Assembly (NCBI GenBank): GCA_046543175.1
Contig: JBKGZY010000051.1
Span: 1-14,600 of the forward strand
Source of the DNA: Dichotomicrobium sp046543175
GTDB lineage: Bacteria; Pseudomonadota; Alphaproteobacteria; Rhizobiales; Rhodomicrobiaceae
Direction: 5' to 3'
DNA: 14,600 nt
Under the pieces are notes generated by a model. The model was given only the letters and a program-made list of their open reading frames with translations. It did not search any database and was not told the origin of the DNA. This document shows, one piece after another, positions 6,259 through 12,039 of this stretch. A program made the position numbers and the translations under genes. How positions within the stretch are numbered: position 1 is the first letter of the stretch; the number at the start of each line of letters is the position of its first letter.

Positions 6259-8181
6259 TTGAGACGTTCTTCCCGAACATCCCCCGCGCCTGCGGGTGAG
6301 GATATTTTCACGCAGCGCAGCAGCCATTGGGATGTCCTGCGCGGCCTGGCGCCCTATGTCTGGCCGAAGGATCGGCCCGATCTGCGCCAGCGCGTCGTGC
6401 TGGCCTTTATCGCGCTGGTGCTCGCCAAGGTCATCACGGTCGCCACGCCGCTGGCCTACAAGGCCGCCGTGGACTGGCTCACCGGCAATGCCAGCGGCGA
6501 GGACGCCGTGAGTGCCAGCACGCTGGCCTATCTGCCGATCATGCTGATCCTCGCCTATGGCGTCGGCCGCGTGGCGATGATGGGCTTCACCCAACTCCGC
6601 GACGTGCTGTTCACCCGGGTCGGCCAGAACGCGGTGCGCACCCTGTCCAGCCAGGTCTTCGAGCATCTGCACAACATGTCGCTGCGCTTTCACCTGGAGC
6701 GGCGCACCGGGGGCTTGAGCCGCGTGATCGAGCGCGGCAAGCAGGCGGTCGAGCTCATCATGCGCATGGGCGTGCTGAACTCGGTGCCGACCATCCTGGA
6801 GCTGACGCTGGTCTGCGGCATGCTGGCCTATTATTTCGGCTGGGAATACGTCGCGGTGATCCTCGCCACGGTTGCCTGCTACGTCTATTTCACCTTCAAG
6901 GCCAGCGAATGGCGCATGTCGATCCGGCGCGAGCTGAACAGCTCCGACAACGATGCCAGCACCAAGGCCGTTGACAGCCTGCTGAACTACGAAACGGTCA
7001 AGTATTTCGGCAATGAGAGCTGGGAGATGCGCCGCTTCGATACATCGCTGGCGAGTTACGAGGACGCGGCGATCCGCACGTATTACTCGCTCGGGCTGCT
7101 GAACTCCGGCCAGGCGCTGATCTTCACCATCGGCCTGACGACCTGCATGCTGATGGCGGCCAACGGCGTCACGGCGGGCGCATTGACGGTCGGGGATTTC
7201 GTGCTCATCAACTCGCTGCTGATCCAGCTCTACATACCGCTCAACTTCATGGGCATGGTCTACCGCGAGATCAAACAGGGGCTGGTGGATATCGAAACGA
7301 TGTTCGCGCTTCTGGAGAAAGACCCGGAGATAACCGACAGTCCCGGCGCGAAGCCGCTTGTCGTGCGCGACGGCACCATCCGTTTCAAGGACGTGCATTT
7401 TTCCTATGACCGGGCGCGCTCCACCCTTCACGGCGTCGATTTCACGGTGCCGGCGGGCGAAATGGTCGCCATCGTCGGGCCGACCGGCGCGGGCAAATCG
7501 ACGATCTCGCGACTGCTGTTCCGCTTCTACGACGTCACCGGCGGGCGCATCCTGATCGACGGGCAGGACATCCGCGACGTAACGCAGGAATCGTTGCGCG
7601 CGGCGATCGGCATCGTTCCGCAGGACACCGTGTTGTTCAACGACACCATCGAATACAACATCCGTTATGGTCGCCCGGACGCCAGCGACGAGGAGGTGCG
7701 CGAGGCGGCAGCCATGGCGCAGATCGACGGCTTCATCCGCGATTTGCCCGACGGCTACCAGTCGATGGTCGGCGAGCGCGGGCTGAAACTGTCGGGTGGC
7801 GAGAAGCAGCGCGTCGCCATCGCGCGGACGATCCTGAAAAGCCCGCCGATCCTGATGCTGGACGAAGCCACCTCCGCGCTTGACAGCCACACCGAGAAGG
7901 AAATCCAGGACGCTTTCGATCGGGTCGCGCAGGACCGCACGACGCTGGTGATCGCGCATCGCCTGTCCACGATCGTCCATGCTGATAACATTATCGTGCT
8001 TGATAAGGGCCGAATCGTTGAGCAGGGACGCCATGCCGAACTGCTGGCCCGGCGCGGGCTGTACGCCAGCATGTGGCACCGCCAGCGCGAGGCCGAAGCC
8101 ATCCGCGAACGGCTTGCCGGGGCGCGCGATGATGCGGACGAGACGGCTGCGCTTCCGCTTTACGATGAACCGGCGAAATAG
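6259..8181 (+). CDS. atm1: Atm1-type ABC exporter (ABCB/HMT family), fused permease and ATPase
   Basis: This half transporter acts as a homodimer in the inner membrane. Bacterial Atm1 homologues export glutathione-conjugated metals or sulfur compounds; mitochondrial ones serve Fe-S cluster assembly. From TTG 6259 it has 640 residues. The N-terminal half is a six-helix exporter domain with the family stretches LAPYVWPKD, LERRTGGLSRVIERG and NYETVKYFGNE. The ATPase domain shows Walker A GPTGAGKST (407-415), a Q-loop in IGIVPQDTVLF, signature LSGGEKQ (511-517), Walker B ending at Asp535-Glu536 and the H-loop His567 in IAHRLST, so it should be active. The open frame reaches 6163, but that extra stretch is arginine- and proline-rich and unlike the family; TTG at 6259 has AGGA six bases upstream and gives the usual N-terminus. 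It is followed 42 bases later by psd. Confidence 0.92.
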   Translation: MRRSSRTSPAPAGEDIFTQRSSHWDVLRGLAPYVWPKDRPDLRQRVVLAFIALVLAKVITVATPLAYKAAVDWLTGNASGEDAVSASTLAYLPIMLILAYGVGRVAMMGFTQLRDVLFTRVGQNAVRTLSSQVFEHLHNMSLRFHLERRTGGLSRVIERGKQAVELIMRMGVLNSVPTILELTLVCGMLAYYFGWEYVAVILATVACYVYFTFKASEWRMSIRRELNSSDNDASTKAVDSLLNYETVKYFGNESWEMRRFDTSLASYEDAAIRTYYSLGLLNSGQALIFTIGLTTCMLMAANGVTAGALTVGDFVLINSLLIQLYIPLNFMGMVYREIKQGLVDIETMFALLEKDPEITDSPGAKPLVVRDGTIRFKDVHFSYDRARSTLHGVDFTVPAGEMVAIVGPTGAGKSTISRLLFRFYDVTGGRILIDGQDIRDVTQESLRAAIGIVPQDTVLFNDTIEYNIRYGRPDASDEEVREAAAMAQIDGFIRDLPDGYQSMVGERGLKLSGGEKQRVAIARTILKSPPILMLDEATSALDSHTEKEIQDAFDRVAQDRTTLVIAHRLSTIVHADNIIVLDKGRIVEQGRHAELLARRGLYASMWHRQREAEAIRERLAGARDDADETAALPLYDEPAK

Positions 8182-8223
8182 CGCTGCACAACGCGCGCTG
8201 AATAGACGGGAAGGGCAAAGAAC

Positions 8224-8949
8224 ATGACCACCTCCGAAACACACCGGACCTCCATCTGGGACTCGCTCGTCGGCGCCTTCGACCCGATCCATCCGGAGGG
8301 CTACAAGTTCATCATCATCGGCGCCGTCGCCACGCTGCTGCTGTTTCTGTTATGGGCGCCGCTGGGATGGATCGCCTTGATCGCCACGCTGGCAATGGCC
8401 TATTTCTTCCGCAATCCGCCGCGGGCGACACCGGTTGCCGATAACCTCGTGGTCGCGGCCGCCGATGGCACGCTTAGCGCCATACGCCGGCGCCCCCCGC
8501 CCTCGGAAATGGAGCTGGGCGAAGACCCGATGACCCTGTTTTCCACTTTCCTGTCGTTGTTCAACGTGCATGTCGCGCGCGCGCCGGTCGCCGGGCGCGT
8601 GGTGTCCTCCCGTCATGAGCCGGGGCTGTTCATGAACGCCGAATCCGAAGACGCCTCGGAACATAACGAACGCCACTCCATTGTCATCGAGATGAGCGGC
8701 GGCGAGCGCATCGGCGTCGTGCTCATTGCCGGGCTGGTGGCGCGGCGCATCGTGACCTTCGTGAAGGAGGGTGAAACAGTGCAGGCCGGACAGCGCATCG
8801 GTATGATACGCTTCGGCAGCCGCGTGGATGTTTACGCGCCGGCCGAACGCAAGATGATGGTCGGCGAAAGCCAGCGCATGGTCGGCGGCGAGACTGTCCT
8901 CATGGACCTGTCCGGTCCGCCGTCGGGATACGAGGTGCGTGTGAGTTGA
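8224..8949 (+). CDS. psd: Phosphatidylserine decarboxylase, short type
   Basis: Psd removes CO2 from phosphatidylserine to form phosphatidylethanolamine at the inner membrane. The 241-residue proenzyme has an N-terminal hydrophobic hairpin (about 28-62), then FFRNPPR, FLSLFNVHVARAPVAG (108-124), ERHSIVIE (149-156) and VARRIVTFVKEGETVQAGQRIGMIRFGSRVD (positions 172-202). Cleavage is expected between Gly198 and Ser199 in FGSRVD, leaving a pyruvoyl group made from Ser199. The GS cleavage site and length (about 210-240) identify the short Psd type common in alphaproteobacteria rather than the longer E. coli LGST type. ATG 8224 has AAGGG at 8211-8215, eight bases upstream. The stop overlaps the start of pssA by four bases, so the two enzymes of this pathway are translationally coupled. 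Confidence 0.95.
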   Translation: MTTSETHRTSIWDSLVGAFDPIHPEGYKFIIIGAVATLLLFLLWAPLGWIALIATLAMAYFFRNPPRATPVADNLVVAAADGTLSAIRRRPPPSEMELGEDPMTLFSTFLSLFNVHVARAPVAGRVVSSRHEPGLFMNAESEDASEHNERHSIVIEMSGGERIGVVLIAGLVARRIVTFVKEGETVQAGQRIGMIRFGSRVDVYAPAERKMMVGESQRMVGGETVLMDLSGPPSGYEVRVS

Positions 8950-9836
8950 GAGATACCGGGCGCAAGGGCAACGGCAGGGACGGCGGCGGCAATAATGCCG
9001 GGCGGCGCCCCGCGTTTCTCGCCCGCGGCGCGCGGCAGGTCCCGGTCCGTGCCCTGATACCCAATCTCGTCACGCTGCTCGCCCTGTGTGCCGGGCTGAC
9101 GGCGATTCGCATGGCGATCGACGCGCGCTATGAGCTGGCCATCGGCGCAATCCTGCTGGCAGCGGTTCTGGACGCGCTCGACGGACGTTTGGCGCGAATG
9201 CTCAAATCGACATCGCGCTTCGGCGCGGAACTCGACAGCCTGGCCGACTTCGTCAATTTCGGCGTCGCCCCCGCGGTGATCCTTTATGTCTGGGCATTCG
9301 CGGCCGTGCCCAGCCTGGGCTGGCTGGCGGCGCTCATCTTCGCGCTGTGCACGGCGTTGCGGCTGGCGCGGTTCAACACGGAACTGGACGAGGTGAAGCC
9401 GCGCTGGCAAGCGAACTATTTCACAGGCGTGCCAGCACCCGCCGGGGCCATCGTGGTGCTTCTACCGTTTTATGCGGCTGGAATCGGTGTGCCCGAGGGG
9501 ACGGTTCTGACCGGCTTCACCTTCTTGTATACCTGCGCGATGGCCGTGCTGCTGGTGAGCTGGCACCCGACATTCTCGGGCAAGCTCATCGGGCGGGACA
9601 TCGACCGCAAATACGTCGTGCCACTTTGTGCCGGAGCGGCGCTGTTCGCGGCCATCCTTGCCACCTATCCCTATCTCAGCCTTTTGGCGGTCTCGCTTGC
9701 CTATCTGGCCTCGATACCGCTGGCCGGCCGGCGCTACGCCGCGCACGCCGCACAAGACGACCCGCAAATGCAGGCTCCCCTCATCGGCGGACGAGCGGAT
9801 CCCCACCCGGCGCGGGATGAAGACAGGCCGCTATGA
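8946..9836 (+). CDS. pssA: CDP-diacylglycerol-serine O-phosphatidyltransferase (phosphatidylserine synthase)
   Basis: PssA transfers phosphatidyl from CDP-diacylglycerol to serine, making the substrate of the Psd encoded just upstream. The 296-residue membrane protein has a basic, glycine-rich N-terminus, then about seven or eight hydrophobic helices. The CDP-alcohol phosphatidyltransferase motif D-x2-DG-x2-AR-x8-G-x3-D-x3-D is exact, from Asp76 to Asp101 (DALDGRLAR followed by FGAELDSLAD). RLARFNTE and FTGVPAPAGA downstream are typical of the PssA subfamily, type II membrane form. The start is TTG at 8946, overlapping the psd stop as TTGA, with GAGGTG at 8932-8937 eight bases upstream; no ATG or GTG in frame would keep the first helix. 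The tail after residue 265 is hydrophilic and variable. It is the last gene of the unit and converges on the small minus-strand gene at 9855. Confidence 0.94.
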   Translation: MRDTGRKGNGRDGGGNNAGRRPAFLARGARQVPVRALIPNLVTLLALCAGLTAIRMAIDARYELAIGAILLAAVLDALDGRLARMLKSTSRFGAELDSLADFVNFGVAPAVILYVWAFAAVPSLGWLAALIFALCTALRLARFNTELDEVKPRWQANYFTGVPAPAGAIVVLLPFYAAGIGVPEGTVLTGFTFLYTCAMAVLLVSWHPTFSGKLIGRDIDRKYVVPLCAGAALFAAILATYPYLSLLAVSLAYLASIPLAGRRYAAHAAQDDPQMQAPLIGGRADPHPARDEDRPL

Positions 9837-9854
9837 GCCGGCCCGGCCCCATGG

Positions 9855-10127
9855 TCAGGCGGGATCGCGGCGCAGCCTTGTCAAGCCTTTCGGGATGAGC
9901 TTGTCGCGCACGGCGCGGGCACTCGGCAAAGTGATCTGGAAATTGCTGGCGAGAAGTTCGACCTGTCCACGCGGCGTGATCCGCAGGATCATGGCTTCGC
10001 GGCTGGCGAGACCGTAGTTCAGGAGCTTCGCCGAGTGATCGTCGGGCAGTTCGGCCCGCAGGCACGGGCGCGAGGAGATCTTGCGCAATGACGACGCTTC
10101 GGACGGCGACAAACGGATGGGCGGCAT
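9855..10127 (-). CDS. Small conserved-looking hypothetical protein
   Basis: The 90-residue product is not firmly recognised. It begins with MPPIRLSPSEASSLRKIS and has a basic, helical N-terminal half with one cysteine, then LPDDHSAKLLNYGLASR and a beta-type stretch MILRITPRGQVELL. A helix-turn followed by an ITPRGQ strand resembles small winged-helix-like proteins seen in alphaproteobacteria, where an aligned 'LT-x-KG' or 'ITPRG' wing is common; this is impression, not proof. There is no signal peptide or membrane helix. ATG 10127 has only a weak GAG upstream. It lies 18 bases after the pssA stop in convergent orientation and is divergent from the DUF971 gene. Amino-acid composition is more protein-like than the overlapping frames, which are arginine-rich. 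A DNA-binding role is possible but unsupported. Confidence 0.55.
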   Translation of the reverse strand: MPPIRLSPSEASSLRKISSRPCLRAELPDDHSAKLLNYGLASREAMILRITPRGQVELLASNFQITLPSARAVRDKLIPKGLTRLRRDPA

Positions 10128-10188
10128 GACACAACACTCTGAACAGTTGTACGACGACTGGTACTTTCCTCACTCCGAGACCGTACGC

Positions 10189-10218
10189 TTGAACCTGAAC
10201 GCGAGCGATGGATACCAT
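10189..10218 (+). promoter_or_regulatory. Candidate promoter upstream of the DUF971 gene
   Basis: TTGAAC (10189-10194), an 18-base spacer and TACCAT (10213-10218) each match the sigma-70 consensus at four of six positions. They lie in the 244-base divergent gap (10128-10371), which contains no other clear structure except a GTTAAC site near 10225. The expected leader would be about 150 bases. The evidence is weak. Confidence 0.25.
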
Positions 10219-10371
10219 TACGCGGTTAACAAGAATGCCTATACCCGACAATCTGGAAGGCGGCGAATGTGCATATCTCGGCCCGTCTGATGCCTATTTC
10301 CGGTTGTGTCGTTGCGGACATGCAACAGCCCGGCACGACCCGCCCCGAAATCGATCCAGAAGGACAACGCG

Positions 10372-10746
10372 ATGTCTCACCAGGACCACTCGCCGGCGAT
10401 CCATCCGGAGGAAATCCGGCTGAACCCCGAGAAGAACCAGCTAACCGTGTCGTTCCCCGACGCCAGCTACACCCTGAGTGCGGAAATGCTCCGCGTGACC
10501 AGTCCCAGCGCGGAGGTGCAGGGGCACAGCCCTTCCGAGCGTGTCACGGTCGGCGGCAAGCGTGACGTCACGATCACGCGGATCGAGCCGGTGGGGAACT
10601 ACGCCGTCAAGCTGATCTTCAGTGACGGCCACAGCACCGGCATCTATTCGTGGCACTACCTGCGCAAGCTCGGAACCGAGCGCGACGAGATCTGGCAGCA
10701 GTATCTCAACGAGTTGTCCGAAAAGGGTTTACGCCGGGACAAATGA
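10372..10746 (+). CDS. DUF971 domain protein (gamma-butyrobetaine hydroxylase-like N-terminal domain)
   Basis: The 124-residue protein is a stand-alone DUF971 domain. Visible features are IRLNPEKNQLTVSFPDASYTLSAEMLR, LRVTSPSAEVQGH, then VTITRIEPVGNYAVKLIFSDGHSTGIYSWHYLRKLG. The same fold forms the N-terminal domain of gamma-butyrobetaine hydroxylase, where Cys/His residues bind zinc. Here no cysteine is present at all, and the CPCA-x-C-like stretch of other members is SPSAEV, as in the subfamily that carries this 'SPSAEVQGHGP' wording. Function is unknown; no role in the neighbouring TRAP system can be shown. ATG 10372 has AGAAGGA at 10358-10364, seven bases upstream, and is preferred to an upstream in-frame ATG at 10306 whose extra 22 residues lack a ribosome binding site. 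The C-terminus is basic. Confidence 0.9.
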   Translation: MSHQDHSPAIHPEEIRLNPEKNQLTVSFPDASYTLSAEMLRVTSPSAEVQGHSPSERVTVGGKRDVTITRIEPVGNYAVKLIFSDGHSTGIYSWHYLRKLGTERDEIWQQYLNELSEKGLRRDK

Positions 10747-10747
10747 A

Positions 10748-10776
10748 TTGCGGTGCGCCCGAGGCGACCATAATGT
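10748..10776 (+). promoter_or_regulatory. Candidate promoter of the TRAP transporter genes
   Basis: TTGCGG (10748-10753), a 17-base spacer and TAATGT (10771-10776), or an overlapping CATAAT (10769-10774) at 15 bases, lie just after the DUF971 stop. The leader to ATG 10906 would be about 125 bases and contains the pairing segments described in the next entry. The -35 is poor, so confidence is low. Confidence 0.3.
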
Positions 10777-10783
10777 AACTACT

Positions 10784-10852
10784 GCCCATGCCATCTGGGC
10801 GCGCGCCTTGCCCACCGGAAAATGGGTAACGCCTGAAGCCTTCCGCTTCGGG
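10784..10852 (+). promoter_or_regulatory. Attenuator-like leader with alternating complementary segments
   Basis: Four short segments alternate: GCCCA (10784-10788), TGGGC (10796-10800), GCCCA (10810-10814) and TGGGT (10823-10827). Segments 1:2, 2:3 and 3:4 can pair, and neighbouring pairings exclude each other. A stronger hairpin, CCTGAAGC (10832-10839) with GCTTCGGG (10845-10852, one G-T pair), follows. No T-run comes after it, so it is not a standard terminator. The layout recalls an attenuator, but the short stems could arise by chance in GC-rich DNA. Confidence 0.3.
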
Positions 10853-10905
10853 TGACAATGGCGCGTGGAAGTCCATTCCAGCATTGTACGGAGGAGCGAT
10901 ACGTC

Positions 10906-11907
10906 ATGACCTTTATGCCTTTAGCCAGGACACTGGCCGTTGCCGGCGCGCTTGCGGCAACCGCCATGGTGCTGCCCGGCGCCGCGCAGGCCCAGCAGAA
11001 ATTCATCACCATCGGCACCGGCGGCCCGACCGGCGTCTATTTCGTCGTCGGCAACGCCATCTGCCGCATGGTCCACAAGGAAGCCGCCGAGGGCCGCGAG
11101 GCCGGGCGCCGGCACGGCCTGCGCTGCGCCGCGCCATCCACCGGCGGCTCCATCTACAACATCAACTCGATCCGCTCCGGCGATCTCGATTTCGGCGTCG
11201 CGCAGTCGGACTGGCAGTATCACGCCTTCAACGGCACCAGCCGCTTCGAGGACGACCCCTTCCCGGAAATCCGCGCGGTGTTCTCGGTCCATCCCGAGCC
11301 GTTCCAGATCCTCGCCGGCAAGGACAGCGGCATCCAGAGCTGGGAAGACCTTGAGGGCAAGCGGGTCAATATCGGCAACCCCGGCTCCGGTCAGCGGGGC
11401 ACCTTCGAGGTACTGATGGAGGCCCACGGCATCGACGAGTCCTGGTTCGGCCGGACCACCGAACTGACCTCCACCGAGCAGTCCGGCGCGCTGTGCGACG
11501 GCAACATCGACGCCTACGGCTACACGGTCGGCGTGCCGAACTCGGGCGTGGCCCAGGCGGCCGACGGTTGCGACGCCTACATCATCGACCTGCAGACCGA
11601 TGAGGTGAAGAAGCTTGTCGAGGACAACCCGTTCTACGCGTTCACCACGATTCCGCAGGACACCTACTCGTCGCTGACCAAGGACGTCACGACCTTCGGC
11701 GTGATGGCCACCTTCGTCACCCGCGCCGATGTTCCCGAGGACGTGGTCTACGAAGTGACCCGGGCCGTGTTTGAAAACCTCGACGACTTCAGGCAGTTGC
11801 ATCCGGCCTTCGCGAACCTGGAGCCCGAGGACATGATATCGAAGGGCATCTCGGCGGATATCCATCCGGGCGCGATGAAATACTACAAGGAAAAGGGCTG
11901 GATGTAA
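10906..11907 (+). CDS. TAXI family TRAP transporter solute-binding protein
   Basis: This periplasmic receptor captures a solute and delivers it to the fused permease encoded downstream. The 333-residue precursor has a Sec signal peptide: a basic start, hydrophobic residues 8-24 and cleavage expected after AQA (Ala29/Gln30). The mature part opens with FITIGTGGPTGVYFVVGNAICRMV and contains RCAAPSTGGSIYNINSIRSGDLDFGVAQSDW (positions 73-103), the diagnostic TAXI sequence, and later WEDLEGKRVNIGNPGSGQRGT. It has four cysteines (53, 74, 197, 222), which could form two disulfides in the periplasm. Known TAXI substrates include glutamate-like compounds and other organic acids, but the ligand here cannot be predicted. 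ATG 10906 has GGAGGAG at 10890-10896, nine bases upstream, much stronger than the site before the permease gene. The open frame upstream to 10852 lacks a ribosome binding site. Confidence 0.94.
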   Translation: MTFMPLARTLAVAGALAATAMVLPGAAQAQQKFITIGTGGPTGVYFVVGNAICRMVHKEAAEGREAGRRHGLRCAAPSTGGSIYNINSIRSGDLDFGVAQSDWQYHAFNGTSRFEDDPFPEIRAVFSVHPEPFQILAGKDSGIQSWEDLEGKRVNIGNPGSGQRGTFEVLMEAHGIDESWFGRTTELTSTEQSGALCDGNIDAYGYTVGVPNSGVAQAADGCDAYIIDLQTDEVKKLVEDNPFYAFTTIPQDTYSSLTKDVTTFGVMATFVTRADVPEDVVYEVTRAVFENLDDFRQLHPAFANLEPEDMISKGISADIHPGAMKYYKEKGWM

Positions 11908-11935
11908 GTCCGACCCCGATCCGTGAAGCCTCTTA

Positions 11936-11981
11936 GGGACCGGGGAACACCGGATGCCCCCGCGGCGTCCGCCCCGGTCCC
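11936..11981 (+). other. Intercistronic hairpin between TRAP binding-protein and permease genes
   Basis: GGGACCGGGG (11936-11945) pairs perfectly with CCCCGGTCCC (11972-11981). Inside, CGGATGCC (11951-11958) pairs with GGCGTCCG (11964-11971) through one G-T pair, with loop CCCGC and a five-base bulge (AACAC) on the left. The result is an 18-bp, very GC-rich stem starting 29 bases after the binding-protein stop. No T-run follows. Such stems after solute-binding-protein genes often protect the upstream mRNA or partly stop transcription, so that the binding protein is made in excess over the permease; that role is inferred here. Confidence 0.6.
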
Positions 11982-12039
11982 CTTCAATGCGATTTCACGC
12001 CACCTCCCAATCCTCGAGCAGCGCGTATAGAGTTGAGAG

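Noticed and set aside
6136..8292. Very long open frame (718 codons) on the minus strand
   Set aside because: It lies entirely opposite the Atm1-like exporter, which has all ABC motifs. The translation is rich in Arg, Asp, His and Gln with no domain, typical of antisense frames in GC-rich genes.
12001..12007. CACCTCC as a deliberate anti-Shine-Dalgarno switch for the permease gene
   Set aside because: The sites before ATG 12040 (AGAG, GAGAG) do not pair well with it, so a local switch is not supported; it is mentioned only as a side note in the hairpin finding.
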